From: Lysobacter changpingensis
Lineage (GTDB): Bacteria > Pseudomonadota > Gammaproteobacteria > Xanthomonadales > Xanthomonadaceae
Direction: 5' to 3'
Assembly: GCF_017308985.1 (NCBI RefSeq)
Contig: NZ_JADWPE010000007.1
Location: 295,951 to 359,950 of the forward strand
Length of the DNA: 64,000 nt
A model generated the notes under the pieces. It made no database searches. It worked only from the letters and a program-made list of their open reading frames with translations, and was not told where the DNA came from. The position numbers and the translations under genes are program-made. Positions 16,937 through 26,073 of the stretch are shown here, one piece after another. Positions within the stretch are counted from its first letter, which is position 1; the number at the start of each line of letters is the position of its first letter.

Positions 16937-19606
16937 TCAGAACTGGTAGTTCGCCTTGATGTACCACTCGCCGCCGTTGAAGCCGAACGGCGAGGACAGC
17001 GGGTACTTCGCGCCGAGGAAGGTCAGCGTGCTGTTGGTCTCGCGGTCGGGATAGTTGTCGAAGATGTTGGTCCCGCCGACGGTCACGTGCAGCTTGTCCT
17101 CGTAAAAGCTGAAGGTCGCCGAGAGGTCGAACAGCCACTCCGAACCGAACTCGCCCTGCTCGCCGAAGGTGAAGTCCTCCCAGCTGTCGTAGTAGTTCGC
17201 GCGCGCGGTGATGTTCACGTTCCAGGGCGAGCGCCAGTCGAAGGTGATCACGCTGCGATTGTTCGGCAGCTGGTTCTCCAGGTCCGCCACGCGCTCGGCG
17301 TCGATCACCGGCGTGGTCGTGCCCGGAATCACCGCGACGCTGTCCACTTCCTGCTTGTTGTAGCTGTGGCGGAAGTCGAACACGCCCGTGCCCATGCCGC
17401 CGAAGTCGGCGCGATACACCGCCACCAGGTCCACGCCCTGCACGGTGCTGTCGAAGCCGTTGACGAAGTACGACACCTGGCGCAGCAGTTCCGCACCGGG
17501 CACGCCGGCGTCGATCAGCGCCTGCTGTTCCGGCGAGCCGTCGGCGACGTTGATCGTCTGCAACGCGATGCGGTCATCCACGTCGATGTTGTAGTAATCG
17601 AGCGTGAGGCTGAAGACATCGTTCGGCGCATACACGAAGCCGGCCGAGTAGGCACGCGATTCCTCCGCCGTCACCGGCTGCGCGCCGAGCGCGATCGCCG
17701 CATCGCTGTTCACCGGGAACGTGCCCAGCGGAACCAGGTTGCCCGAGGAATCGGCGGTGGTGGTCACGTCCAGCGTGTTGAGCTGGCCCGGCGTGGGCGT
17801 GCGGAAGCCGGTGTTGACGGTGGCGCGCACGGCGAACGCGTCGGTGAAGGCGAAGCGCGTGGAGACCTTCCAGTCGAAGGTGCTGTCGAAGTTCGACGTG
17901 TCCTCGTAACGACCGGCAACGCCCACGGTCCAGCGTTCGACCACGTCGGTTTCCAGGTCCAGGTAAGCCGAGCGGCTGTACTGGCTGAAATCGCCCGCGG
18001 CTTCCGGCGAGTCGCCCTGGAAGCCGTCCGAACCCACGCCGAACAGCGCGCCGGTCGGGCCGTTCTCCCACGACGCCGGATCGCCCGCGCGGATCTTGTA
18101 GGTTTCCTCGCGCCATTCCGCGCCGAAGGCGACGTTGACGGGCGTTGCGAACACGTCGTTCTGCCACGGCCACACGAAGTCAGCGTTGGCGCCGCGTTCG
18201 AGCTGGGTCAGGTCGCCCGGCTCGAAACGCGTGGGGCTGAGGCGGCCGAGGCTCGGATTGATCGAGTCGGCCATCTTGTAGACCATCCGGTTCTCGCCCT
18301 GGCGCAGGCTCACGTCCCAGCGCAGGCTGCCGGCGGTTTCGCCCTTCGCGCCGAACACGCCCTCGTAGTCCTTCAGGTCCGCGCCGAAGGTCGGCGTGTA
18401 GCCGCCCGGGAACAGCGTGTAGATCGGATTGAGCGCGACCCAGCCCGACGGGCTCGACGCATCGGCGGTGAGGTAGTCGGCGGGATCCAGGCCGCGCGCG
18501 AGGATGTCGTCGATCATCGACTGCGCGACCGGATCGGGCAGGCCGTCGCCGATCGGGTTGCCGTCCGCGTCGAACGCGCCCTCGGTGTCCACCAGCAGCG
18601 TGTTGCGCGGCGCAACGCCCGGCACGCCGACCGGCGTGCGGTAGAAGAAGCTGGATTCGTACTTCGTGTCGGCGTAGCTGCCGAAACCGTACAGGCTGAC
18701 GTTCTCGCTGATCGGGTATTCGGCGTTGAAGAACGTGCGCAGGCCTTCGCCGTCGGGGTCGCCCCAGCGCTGGCCGAGGCCTTCGAACGGCACCAGGTCG
18801 TTGCCGACGGCCGCCCCCACCTGCGCCGCGTCCGCGCGCGGGATGCCGCGCGAGGTGTGGTCGCTGTCGAAGTATTCGAACGTCATGTTGAAGAAGCCGC
18901 TGTCGCTCAGCGGCACGCCGAAGTTGACCGAGCTGCGCCATTTGTCGCCGTCGCCCTCGTAGGTCGAACCGTACTGGCCGTCGATGCGCACGCCGTCGGC
19001 ATAGTCGTTGAGCAGCACGTTGATCACGCCGGCGATGGCGTCGGAGCCGTACTGCGCGGACGAACCGTCGCGCAGCACTTCCACGCGCTGGATCGCGGCG
19101 GAGGGAATCAGGCTGTAGTCCACCGCCTGCGAACCCTGGTTGACGGTGCCGAAGGGTTCGACCTGCAGGTTCACCAGCGCCGAGCGGTGCCGACGCTTGC
19201 CGTTGATCAGCACCAGCGTCTGGTCGGGCGGCAGATTGCGCAGGTTGGCCGGACGCACGAACGCGGTGCCGTCGGCGATCGGGAAACGCTGGGTGTTGAA
19301 CGACGGGGCGATGTTGGCCAGCTGGTCGGTGAAGTCGGCCGAGGCCTGCTTCTCCAGGTCGGCCGGACGGAAGACGTCGACCGGCGAGAGCGATTCGGTC
19401 GGCGAACGGCCCTGCACGCGCGTGCCGGTGACGACGAGCTTGTCGAGATCCACGGCGTCCTGGCGGGCGGGCTGCGCCGCCGGCGTCGCGGCCTGGGTCG
19501 GTTGTGCCGCCTCCTGCGCGACGTCCTGCGCGGCGGCGGGAAGAGCAGTGGCGAACAGCGCGGCGGCGACGGCCGTGGTCAGGCGATGTCGGGTGGCAAC
19601 GGGCAT
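16937..19606 (-). CDS. TonB-dependent outer-membrane receptor
   Basis: 889 residues, ATG at 19606 after AAGGAAA. The signal peptide ends near PAAAQD. A Gln/Ala/Pro linker leads to DLDKLVVTGTRV (TonB-box-like) and a plug domain. Plug motifs are QTLVLINGKRRHRSALVNL and IQRVEVLRDGSSAQYGSDAIAG. The 22-strand barrel ends in YIKANYQF with the C-terminal Phe needed for insertion. It imports a siderophore, oligosaccharide, peptide or similar ligand using TonB energy. The ligand is not evident and no transport genes adjoin it. AT-rich sequence at 19665-19730 likely holds the promoter. Confidence 0.92.
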   Translation of the reverse strand: MPVATRHRLTTAVAAALFATALPAAAQDVAQEAAQPTQAATPAAQPARQDAVDLDKLVVTGTRVQGRSPTESLSPVDVFRPADLEKQASADFTDQLANIAPSFNTQRFPIADGTAFVRPANLRNLPPDQTLVLINGKRRHRSALVNLQVEPFGTVNQGSQAVDYSLIPSAAIQRVEVLRDGSSAQYGSDAIAGVINVLLNDYADGVRIDGQYGSTYEGDGDKWRSSVNFGVPLSDSGFFNMTFEYFDSDHTSRGIPRADAAQVGAAVGNDLVPFEGLGQRWGDPDGEGLRTFFNAEYPISENVSLYGFGSYADTKYESSFFYRTPVGVPGVAPRNTLLVDTEGAFDADGNPIGDGLPDPVAQSMIDDILARGLDPADYLTADASSPSGWVALNPIYTLFPGGYTPTFGADLKDYEGVFGAKGETAGSLRWDVSLRQGENRMVYKMADSINPSLGRLSPTRFEPGDLTQLERGANADFVWPWQNDVFATPVNVAFGAEWREETYKIRAGDPASWENGPTGALFGVGSDGFQGDSPEAAGDFSQYSRSAYLDLETDVVERWTVGVAGRYEDTSNFDSTFDWKVSTRFAFTDAFAVRATVNTGFRTPTPGQLNTLDVTTTADSSGNLVPLGTFPVNSDAAIALGAQPVTAEESRAYSAGFVYAPNDVFSLTLDYYNIDVDDRIALQTINVADGSPEQQALIDAGVPGAELLRQVSYFVNGFDSTVQGVDLVAVYRADFGGMGTGVFDFRHSYNKQEVDSVAVIPGTTTPVIDAERVADLENQLPNNRSVITFDWRSPWNVNITARANYYDSWEDFTFGEQGEFGSEWLFDLSATFSFYEDKLHVTVGGTNIFDNYPDRETNSTLTFLGAKYPLSSPFGFNGGEWYIKANYQF

Positions 19607-19856
19607 GGCGGTTTCCTTGCTCAGGGTGGGCGGACTCCCCCTGTCGAGCCCAGCCCGGAGCTTTAACCAGCCTTTAACCTTTGCGCAATACCTATCGAAA
19701 CTTTGCCTAATCTGGTTTTATGGCGATCTTTTGTCCGATTACCGCGCCTGCGATGAGGTCGCTTCCCGAGGTTTGGAGGCTGGCGGGGTCAGCCATCGCA
19801 CACGAACGTCGCGCAACCTGCTGCCGTGCGCTGGCAACTTCAGCAAACCGCCCGCA

Positions 19857-20267
19857 TCAGCGCCGGATCGCCGCCTCCACCCGCAGCAGCGCCCGCGCCA
19901 CCGGCGTGGGGCCCAGCATCAGCCCGGCCAGCACGCCGAGCGAATTGGCCAGCGCATCGGCCGAATCGGCCATGCGCGAGACCGTCCACGCGCCTTGGGC
20001 GACTTCAAGCGCCACGCCCAGCGCGATGAGCCCCGCCGCCGCGACGGCCTGCGCCCGCCGCGTCGCGAACAGCATCACCGCCCATGCGCCGAGCAGCAGG
20101 TAGCCGAGGAAGTGCTCGACCTTGTCGAACCCGTCCGGCACCTCCGGCAGGTCGTGCGCCGGCAGCAGCGAGGACGCCACCACGGCGGCGATCATCGCGA
20201 TCCAGATCGCCACCCACAGCGCGGGCCAGCGGAACTCGCGCAACCACCGCCGCCGGGTCGTCGCCAT
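19857..20267 (-). CDS. VanZ-family membrane protein
   Basis: 136 residues from ATG at 20267, five bases after the stop of the methyltransferase gene; a much longer open frame upstream is chance. About four transmembrane segments. The sequence DKVEHFLGYLLLGAWAVMLF and later SMADSADALANSLGVLAG carry the Asp-Lys-x-x-His and Asp-x-x-Asn-x-x-G motifs of the VanZ/YjzF family. VanZ gives low-level teicoplanin tolerance in Gram-positives. Proteobacterial members have no defined role. Likely in an operon with the preceding gene. Confidence 0.8.
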   Translation of the reverse strand: MATTRRRWLREFRWPALWVAIWIAMIAAVVASSLLPAHDLPEVPDGFDKVEHFLGYLLLGAWAVMLFATRRAQAVAAAGLIALGVALEVAQGAWTVSRMADSADALANSLGVLAGLMLGPTPVARALLRVEAAIRR

Positions 20268-20272
20268 GGCGC

Positions 20273-21505
20273 TCACAGGCGGAAACTCAGGTCGCCGACG
20301 AGGAAGGCCGCGCCGAATTCGACGCCCTTCTCGAAGCCCATCACCTGGAAGCGTTCGCCCATCTCGCTGGGCAGCGTGAGGCGCTTCACTTCCTGCGTGC
20401 GCTTCATGCGCTCGCCCTGGTCGGCGATGCGCTCGATCCGCTCCAGCACCCCGGCCAGGCCATTGCCGAGCAGGAAACTCGCCTGCGAGCAGTAACCGGC
20501 GAAATCGAAGCCCGCGGCGACACCGGCTTCGGCCAGCGCGGTGAAATCCACCGACGCCGTGAGGTCCTGCAGGCCCGGCCACCGCAGCGGTTCGCCGTGC
20601 ATGCGATGGCGATAGAACGCGCGCAGCGTGCCGTCGCTGCGATCGGGCTGGTAGTACTCGCCGCGTGGATAGCCGTAATCGACGAACAGCATCGCGCCGC
20701 TGCGCATGCCGCCGGACACCGCCTGCACCCAGTACGGCAGCTGCGGCAGCGCTTCGGAACGGTAGCCGTGTTCGAACTCGCGCCCGAGCTGGCGCTCCAG
20801 GTGCCGCACCGCATTGCCCAGGAACGCATCGGCCGGACGCAGCACGCGCACGAGTTCGCCGGCTTCGATCGCGACGTGCTCCTCGTACACCTCGCCCGCT
20901 TCGATGGCGAAACGCGGCGTGGGCAGCGCGTCGATCACCTCGTTGGCGAACAGCACGCCGTCCCATTCGTCGTTGAACGGACCGTCGAGCCATTCGACCA
21001 GCTCGAACAACGGCGGCACGAGGCGTTTCTGCAGGCGTTCGCGCTGGCGATGGCGCAGCTGCGCGCTGGGCTCGAGGATGCAGTAGCGGTCCGGCAGCGC
21101 ATCCAGTTCCATCAGCCGCTTGAGCGCGACCTCGGCGAATGCGCCGGTGCCGCCGCCCAGTTCCAGGAAACGCGCCTGCGGCCCGATCTGGCGGAACACC
21201 GGCGCGACGCTGTCGGCCACGCAGGCGGCGAAGATCGGTCCGAGTTCCGGCGCGGTGACGAAATCGCCGCTCTCGCCGAACTTGCTCGCGCCGGCGCTGT
21301 AGTAGCCGAAGCCCGGCGCGTACAGCGCCAGTTCCATGAAGCGGGAGAACGGAATCGCGCCGCCGTTGTCGGCGATCTGCGCGCGGATCAGTTCGCCCAG
21401 TCGCGCGCTGTGCGCGAGCGCGTCGGCGTCGGGCGCCGGCAGGGCATTGGCTTCGCGCTGGCGCTCTCGCGCGTCGGGGCGATGCGAGGGGGAATCGGTG
21501 GACAT
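20273..21505 (-). CDS. MidA/NDUFAF7-type SAM-dependent methyltransferase
   Basis: 410 residues from ATG at 21505 (an upstream in-frame start at 21547 is less likely). Family motifs: GAIPFSRFMELALYAPGFGY, then DFVTAPELGPIFA, then RFLELGGGTGAFAEVAL (SAM-binding glycines), WDGVLFANEVIDALP and AMLFVDYGYPRGEYY. In mitochondria NDUFAF7/MidA methylates an arginine of complex I. The bacterial substrate is unproven. It is followed by vanZ and divergent from the pteridine reductase gene. Confidence 0.88.
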   Translation of the reverse strand: MSTDSPSHRPDARERQREANALPAPDADALAHSARLGELIRAQIADNGGAIPFSRFMELALYAPGFGYYSAGASKFGESGDFVTAPELGPIFAACVADSVAPVFRQIGPQARFLELGGGTGAFAEVALKRLMELDALPDRYCILEPSAQLRHRQRERLQKRLVPPLFELVEWLDGPFNDEWDGVLFANEVIDALPTPRFAIEAGEVYEEHVAIEAGELVRVLRPADAFLGNAVRHLERQLGREFEHGYRSEALPQLPYWVQAVSGGMRSGAMLFVDYGYPRGEYYQPDRSDGTLRAFYRHRMHGEPLRWPGLQDLTASVDFTALAEAGVAAGFDFAGYCSQASFLLGNGLAGVLERIERIADQGERMKRTQEVKRLTLPSEMGERFQVMGFEKGVEFGAAFLVGDLSFRL

Positions 21506-21579
21506 GCGGCATCGCCGTGGGAACACTGGCCGCTCAGGATACGCCACGCGTCGGAGCGCCCCGTCATGAGCATGCCCCG

Positions 21580-22332
21580 TTGAGCACGCCCCGCCCCGCC
21601 ACGCCGCCGGTCGCGCTGGTCACCGGCGCGGCCCGGCGCATCGGCGCCGCGATCGCGCGCGGCCTGCATGCGGCGGGATACGACATCGCGCTGCATTACC
21701 GCGACTCGGCCGCTGATGCGCACGCACTGGCGGCGGAACTGGAACGCGCGCGCCCCGGAAGCACGCTGCTGTTGCAGGCGGATCTGGCGGAATTCGATCG
21801 TTCGCCCGAGCTCGTCGCACAGTGCATCGGCCGCTTCGGCCGGCTGGATGCGCTGGTCAACAACGCATCGACATTCACGCCCACGCCGATCGGCACGGCG
21901 ACGCCGGCGCAGTGGGACGCGCTGTTCGCCAGCAATGCGCGCGCGCCGTTCTTCCTCGCGCAGGCCGCGGCGCCGCACCTGCGCGCCTCGCGCGGCGCGA
22001 TCGTCAACCTGTGCGACCTCTACGCCGAACGCCCGCTGCGCGAGCACACGCTCTACTGCATGGCGAAGGCGGCGCTGCTGATGATGACGCGCTCGCTCGC
22101 GCTGGAGCTCGGGCCGGACGTGCGCGTCAACGCGGTTTCGCCGGGCGCGATCCTGTGGCCGGAAGATCGCGGCGACACGTCGGCGCAGGAGGCGATGCTC
22201 GCCCGCACCCCGCTGGGCCGCACCGGCACGCCGGAGGAAGTCGCCGACGCCGTGCGCTGGCTGCTGCAGGATGCGCACTACAGCACGGGGCAGGTGCTGC
22301 ATCTGGATGGGGGGCGGTTGCTGGGGGTCTAG
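21580..22332 (+). CDS. Pteridine reductase (SDR family)
   Basis: 250 residues if started at TTG 21580, about ten residues before the Rossmann strand; a GTG at 21517 is the alternative. The nucleotide motif TGAARRIGAAIARGL has the TGxxxRxG form diagnostic of pteridine reductases rather than the TGxxxGxG of ordinary SDRs. NNAST, the catalytic YCMAKAAL (Tyr-x-x-x-Lys) and VNAVSPGAI follow. It would reduce dihydrobiopterin or dihydrofolate with NADPH in the cytoplasm. folK and folB lie 1.2-2 kb downstream on the other strand, which supports a folate/pterin role. Confidence 0.85.
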   Translation: MSTPRPATPPVALVTGAARRIGAAIARGLHAAGYDIALHYRDSAADAHALAAELERARPGSTLLLQADLAEFDRSPELVAQCIGRFGRLDALVNNASTFTPTPIGTATPAQWDALFASNARAPFFLAQAAAPHLRASRGAIVNLCDLYAERPLREHTLYCMAKAALLMMTRSLALELGPDVRVNAVSPGAILWPEDRGDTSAQEAMLARTPLGRTGTPEEVADAVRWLLQDAHYSTGQVLHLDGGRLLGV

Positions 22333-22370
22333 GTTCGATCGGCGCGCTGGTCGCCTGCATGGGCGGGTGT

Positions 22371-22450
22371 TGCAGCCCGGGTAGGCGAAGCGCACCCGGG
22401 GACGCCATCACCCCGCCTACCCGGGTGCGCTTCGCTTACCCGGGCTACGA
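22371..22450. repeat. Long palindromic extragenic repeat (family 1, copy 2)
   Basis: TGCAGCCCGGGTAGGCGAAG and CTTCGCTTACCCGGGCTACG arms enclose a second inverted pair around CACCCGGGGACG. The element sits between two convergent genes, the usual place for this family. Confidence 0.85.
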
Positions 22451-22526
22451 AAGAACATCGGCGACCGGCAACATCGCCTCCCGAGAACACCGTCATCCAA
22501 GGAAGGCCGGGGCCGCGGCACTGCGA

Positions 22527-23351
22527 TCACTTCGCCGCGAACGCCGACTCCAACTGCAGCGCGCGGAACGCCGGCGGCGCCTCGCCTTCCATCGCGTAGC
22601 GGTACAGCGCCGCCGAATAGATCCCGCTCAGCGCCGCCTGGTACACGCCCAGCATCAGCAGGCCGATCACGAACAGCACGACGACAACCACCGCCAGCGC
22701 CGCCGACAGCTGCGCCGCCACGAACGCCACCAGCGCGCCGACCACCACGATCGCGAACGAGATCAGCCCGAACGCCAGGCCGATGCCCACGTTGCCGATC
22801 GCGTTCTCGCCCCAGGTGCGGCGCAGCAGGTTGGCGCTGCGCCTGAGTGCCTCGAACGGACCGACTTCCTGGTGCACCAGCACCGGCACCACCAGAAACG
22901 TCGCCAGCGTCCACGCCGCGCCCAGGCCGCCGCCGACCAGGCGCATCAGCAGGTTGTCGTCGTCCTTCATGCGCTTGAGGATCACGCCCACCGTCGCCGC
23001 GATCGCCGCATACCCCAGGATCGAAGGCAACCGCGCCTTGGCCGCATTGAAGCCGTCGGCCAGCGTCGGATCGCCGCCGTCCAGCCGGATCATCGCCGCG
23101 GCCACCAGCGCGCTGTTGCAGAACACGATCACCGTGTACTGGCAGAAATAGAACAGGAACACCCACACCACGCCCGATGCGGCGCCCTGGCTGAAGACGC
23201 GCCAGCCGATCACCGGCACCAGGAAGGTCGCCAGCACCACCAGCGTGGCGATGCCGGAGACGATCGGAAACACCATCAGCTCCTTGTCCGAGCGCAGGAC
23301 GGCCGCACTCGCCTTCACCAGCTCCCAACTGCGTGAGAACTTCTCGAACAT
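22527..23351 (-). CDS. DUF6159-type integral membrane protein
   Basis: 274 residues. Begins MFEKFSRSWELVKASAAVLR followed by SDKELMVFPIVSGIATL, the signature opening of this membrane family. About six hydrophobic segments are present. The middle has FEALRRSANLLRRTWGENAIG and the end has YQAALSGIYSAALYRYAMEG, both conserved features. It is predicted to lie in the inner membrane. The function is unknown. It stands alone between a palindromic repeat and the folate genes. Confidence 0.8.
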   Translation of the reverse strand: MFEKFSRSWELVKASAAVLRSDKELMVFPIVSGIATLVVLATFLVPVIGWRVFSQGAASGVVWVFLFYFCQYTVIVFCNSALVAAAMIRLDGGDPTLADGFNAAKARLPSILGYAAIAATVGVILKRMKDDDNLLMRLVGGGLGAAWTLATFLVVPVLVHQEVGPFEALRRSANLLRRTWGENAIGNVGIGLAFGLISFAIVVVGALVAFVAAQLSAALAVVVVVLFVIGLLMLGVYQAALSGIYSAALYRYAMEGEAPPAFRALQLESAFAAK

Positions 23352-23423
23352 CGCGATTTTCCCCGGTCCCCCATGGACCAGCGCGCATCGTCGGGCCGGC
23401 GTGGCCGTGGTGGCAAGGGGGCG

Positions 23424-23451
23424 GGGATTCGGGATTGGGGATCCGGGATCG
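23424..23451 (+). repeat. GGGATTCGGG-type tandem array (family 2)
   Basis: GGGGATTCGGGATTGGGGAT continues into CCGGGATC. This is a short degenerate array of GGGATTCG-like units in the gap between folK and the membrane protein gene. Related arrays occur at 24370, 25966 and 37477. Confidence 0.65.
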
Positions 23452-23461
23452 GCAAGAGCGG

Positions 23462-23488
23462 AAAAGCGGGACGCATGGCCCGCTTTCC
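23462..23488 (-). terminator. Terminator of folK transcript
   Basis: AAAGCGGG and CCCGCTTT form a perfect stem around ACGCATGG. On the minus strand TTTTCC follows the stem, 17 bases beyond the folK stop. Confidence 0.65.
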
Positions 23489-23504
23489 CGAATACCGAAG
23501 CGCC

Positions 23505-23987
23505 TTACAGCCCCACCGTCTCCAGCGTCGCCTCCCGCTCGGGATGCGCATCCCACAACTGCGCCAGCGTGCGGCCGGTGCCGGGCACGACGACGTCCGG
23601 CGCGATTTCCGCCAGCGGGCGCAGCACGAATGCGTGCTTCAGCTCGGGACGCGGAATGCGCAGGTTGCCCGCGCCCTCCAGCGAAAGCCCATCGAACAGC
23701 ACGATGTCGATGTCGAGCGTGCGATCGCCATAACGCGGGCCGCTGCGGTCGCGGCCGTGCGCGTCTTCCAGCGCGTGCAGCCACGCGTTGAGCACGTGCG
23801 GGTCCAGGTCGGTGTCGATGATCGCGGCGGCGTTGTGGAAATCGGGACCGTCGAAACCGACGGCGCGCGTGCGGTACACCGGCGACAGCACGACGTCGCC
23901 GAAGCGTTCGCGCAATGCGTTCACGGCGGCGCGCAGATGCGCCACGGCATCGACGTTGCTGCCCAGGCTCAGGTAGGCGCGGCTCAT
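23505..23987 (-). CDS. folK: 2-amino-4-hydroxy-6-hydroxymethyldihydropteridine diphosphokinase
   Basis: 160 residues, normal length. Transfers pyrophosphate from ATP to 6-hydroxymethyl-7,8-dihydropterin, the step before dihydropteroate synthesis. Motifs: AYLSLGSNVDAVAHLRAAV at the N-terminus, DFHNAAAII, and the HPPK signature RYGDRTLDIDIVLFDG with the Mg-binding Asp pair. IPRPELKHAFVLRPLAEIAP follows. It is downstream of folB on the same strand with a 19-base gap, so the two are probably co-transcribed. Confidence 0.95.
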   Translation of the reverse strand: MSRAYLSLGSNVDAVAHLRAAVNALRERFGDVVLSPVYRTRAVGFDGPDFHNAAAIIDTDLDPHVLNAWLHALEDAHGRDRSGPRYGDRTLDIDIVLFDGLSLEGAGNLRIPRPELKHAFVLRPLAEIAPDVVVPGTGRTLAQLWDAHPEREATLETVGL

Positions 23988-24006
23988 GCGGAACGTGGCG
24001 CCAGCT

Positions 24007-24360
24007 TCAGGATGCGGAACGTTCGATCGTCACGCCCACCGCGCGCGCACCGCGCACCGCGCCGGGCTTGCTCAGTTTCAGGCGCACGCGCTGCACGCCG
24101 AACTCGTCGAGGATGATCTGCGCGACGCGTTCGGCCAGCGTTTCCACCAGCCCGAAATCCGACTGGCTGACGTACTCGACGACGCGCCTGCTGACGGCCT
24201 TGTAGTTCAGCGTGTCCTCGATCGCGTCGCTCGCCGCCGGCGCGCGGTTGTCGAAGGCCATTTCGATGTCGAACACCAGCGGCTGGCGGATGCGCCGCTC
24301 CCAGTCGTAGATGCCGATCAGCGCCTCGATTTCGAGGCCTTCGATGAAGACGTGGTCCAT
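24007..24360 (-). CDS. folB: Dihydroneopterin aldolase
   Basis: 117 residues. Converts 7,8-dihydroneopterin to 6-hydroxymethyl-7,8-dihydropterin, the substrate of FolK encoded next to it. Motifs: IEGLEIEALIGIYDWERRIR, QPLVFDIEM, LNYKAVSRRVVEYV, LVETLAERVAQIIL and VRLKLSKPGAVRGA. All match FolB, including the conserved Glu and the catalytic Lys near the C-terminus. Cytoplasmic, with no signal peptide. Confidence 0.94.
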   Translation of the reverse strand: MDHVFIEGLEIEALIGIYDWERRIRQPLVFDIEMAFDNRAPAASDAIEDTLNYKAVSRRVVEYVSQSDFGLVETLAERVAQIILDEFGVQRVRLKLSKPGAVRGARAVGVTIERSAS

Positions 24361-24369
24361 GGGAAGGCC

Positions 24370-24458
24370 GTGATTCGTGATTGGGGATACGTGATTCGAA
24401 CAGCGAAAGCTTAACCCGACGCGCCGTTGCGCTCGCGAATCACCAGATCACGAACCAT
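24370..24458. repeat. TGATTCG-type inverted arrays (family 2)
   Basis: GTGATTCGTGATTGGGGATA and CGTGATTCG at 24370-24398 face CGAATCACCAGATCACGAAC at 24436-24455. The right arm includes the last codons and stop of tsaD, so the element has contributed the very end of that protein. Confidence 0.7.
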
Positions 24459-25485
24459 GAACCACGGCCTCAAGCGTCGCCATATCCCATCGCGGCGTGA
24501 CGCGCACCGCGAGGTCGCCGTGTTGCCCGGCGGCGAGCCGAAGCGCGCCGGCGTAGGCGATCATCGCGCCGTTGTCGGTGCAGAACTGCGGGCGCGGGAA
24601 GCTCACGCGGCCGCCGCGCTTGCGCGTCATCTCGTCGAGCTTCGCGCGCAGGCGCTTGTTCGCGCCTACGCCGCCGGCGACGACGAGGGTGTCGCAGCCG
24701 GCCGCGTCCAGCGCGCGTTCGCACTTGATCGACAGCGTATCGACCACCGCATCCTCGAAGCCGCGCGCGATGTCCGCGCGGACCGCGTCTCCGCGGTCGC
24801 TGCCCTGCCATGCGAGCAGGACCTGGGTCTTCAGGCCGGAGAAGCTGAAATCGAGCCCGGGGCGGTCGGTCATCGGCCGGGCGAACCTGAACACGCCGGG
24901 GCGGCCCTGCTCGGCCAGCGCGGCGAGCTGCGGGCCGCCGGGATAGGGAAGGCCCATCAGCTTGGCGGTCTTGTCGAAGGCCTCGCCGGCCGCGTCGTCC
25001 AGCGTCTCGCCGAGCAGGCGATAGCGGCCGATGGCCTCCACGTGCACCAGCTGGGTATGGCCGCCGGAGACGAGGAGCGCGACGAACGGCGGCTCGGGAC
25101 GGCCGCGCTCCGGATCGTCCTCCAGCAGCGGCGCGAGCAGGTGGCCTTCCATGTGGTGCACGCCGATCGCCGGGACGTCCAGCGCCCACGCCATCGAACG
25201 CGCCACGCCGGCGCCCACCAGCAGCGCGCCGACCAGGCCGGGACCGGCCGTATACGCGACGCCATCGAGGTCCGACGTCCTCAGGCCGGCCTCGCGCAGG
25301 GTTTCGCGGACCAGCGGCAGCAGCTTGCGGACGTGGTCGCGGCTGGCCAGCTCGGGCACCACGCCGCCGTATTCGGCGTGCAGCGCGATCTGGCTGTACA
25401 GGGCGTGCGCGCGCAGGCCGGATTGCGTGTCGTAGACGGCCACGCCGGTCTCGTCGCAGCTGGTTTCGATGCCGAGGACTTTCAA
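24448..25485 (-). CDS. tsaD: tRNA N6-threonylcarbamoyladenosine transferase TsaD
   Basis: 345 residues from a TTG start at 25485. Homology begins exactly there ([18 protein letters not shown]), and the longer frame upstream is Pro/Arg-rich noise. It transfers threonylcarbamoyl to A37 of ANN-decoding tRNAs together with TsaB/TsaE. Motifs: the metal-binding [44 protein letters not shown] and the late [12 protein letters not shown]. The C-terminal residues VVHGS and stop are encoded in a repeat arm. Divergent from rpsU. Confidence 0.94.
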   Translation of the reverse strand: MKVLGIETSCDETGVAVYDTQSGLRAHALYSQIALHAEYGGVVPELASRDHVRKLLPLVRETLREAGLRTSDLDGVAYTAGPGLVGALLVGAGVARSMAWALDVPAIGVHHMEGHLLAPLLEDDPERGRPEPPFVALLVSGGHTQLVHVEAIGRYRLLGETLDDAAGEAFDKTAKLMGLPYPGGPQLAALAEQGRPGVFRFARPMTDRPGLDFSFSGLKTQVLLAWQGSDRGDAVRADIARGFEDAVVDTLSIKCERALDAAGCDTLVVAGGVGANKRLRAKLDEMTRKRGGRVSFPRPQFCTDNGAMIAYAGALRLAAGQHGDLAVRVTPRWDMATLEAVVHGS

Positions 25486-25575
25486 GGAAGGACTTCCGCG
25501 AGGGGGCGCAGGGCCGCTTCCGGCGGGCCGGACGCGTGTGGATTCAAGGACCTGCGTCCGAAGTGTGGGCCTATG

Positions 25576-25605
25576 TTGCACCTTCAAGAAGCCCGCCGCT
25601 ATAAT
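25576..25605 (+). promoter_or_regulatory. sigma70-type promoter of rpsU
   Basis: TTGCAC (25576-25581) and TATAAT (25600-25605) are separated by 18 bases. This is the best promoter match in the window. Transcription would start about 45 bases before the rpsU ATG. Confidence 0.8.
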
Positions 25606-25656
25606 GCGCGGCTCTTCCCCGGCCTGCCCGGGCCGGTTACCGAAACGAGATTACGT

Positions 25657-25872
25657 ATGCCCAGCGTCAAAGTCCGCGAAAACGAGCCTTTTGAGTTTGC
25701 TCTGCGTCGCTTCAAGCGCACCTGCGAGAAGGCCGGTGTCCTGGCCGAGACCCGCAAGCGCGAGTTCTACGAGAAGCCGACCCAGGAACGCAAGCGCAAG
25801 GCCGCAGCCGCGGTGAAGCGCCAGGCGCGCCGCGCCTCGCGCGACGTGACCAAGCGTCAGCGCCTGTACTGA
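25657..25872 (+). CDS. rpsU: 30S ribosomal protein S21
   Basis: 71 residues from ATG at 25657. [20 protein letters not shown] and [20 protein letters not shown], then [15 protein letters not shown], are canonical bS21. The protein sits near the anti-Shine-Dalgarno helix of the 30S platform and helps initiation. A strong promoter precedes it and a terminator follows, so it is mostly transcribed alone. yqeY and dnaG lie downstream as in the macromolecular synthesis operon. Confidence 0.97.
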   Translation: MPSVKVRENEPFEFALRRFKRTCEKAGVLAETRKREFYEKPTQERKRKAAAAVKRQARRASRDVTKRQRLY

Positions 25873-25920
25873 TCGCCCTGGCGGGCCCGCGCCTCGCGCG
25901 ACCCGCTTCCGGACGCATCG

Positions 25921-25958
25921 CACAAGCCGGCCGCGCCCTGCGCTGCCGGCTTTTTGTG
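25921..25958 (+). terminator. Rho-independent terminator after rpsU
   Basis: CACAAGCCGGC and GCCGGCTTTTTGTG form a stem of 11 bp or more ending in a T-run, 50 bases past rpsU. It separates rpsU from the downstream genes. Confidence 0.8.
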
Positions 25959-25965
25959 TTTCCGA

Positions 25966-26065
25966 TTCTCGGGATTCGAGATCGGGGATTCGGGAATCAG
26001 GCCCGCCTCCCCCCAGCCGGGTCCCGGCGTTTCGAATCCCGAATCCTCCAATCCTGATCCCGGGA
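25966..26065. repeat. GATTCGGG-type inverted arrays between rpsU and yqeY (family 2)
   Basis: TCTCGGGATTCGAGATCGGG then GATTCGGGAATC lie at the left. TCGAATCCCGAATCCTCCAA then TCCTGATCCCGGGA lie at the right, in inverse orientation. The right arm ends 9 bases before the yqeY start, where a ribosome binding site would be expected and none is visible. Confidence 0.7.
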
Positions 26066-26073
26066 CCCCAGCC

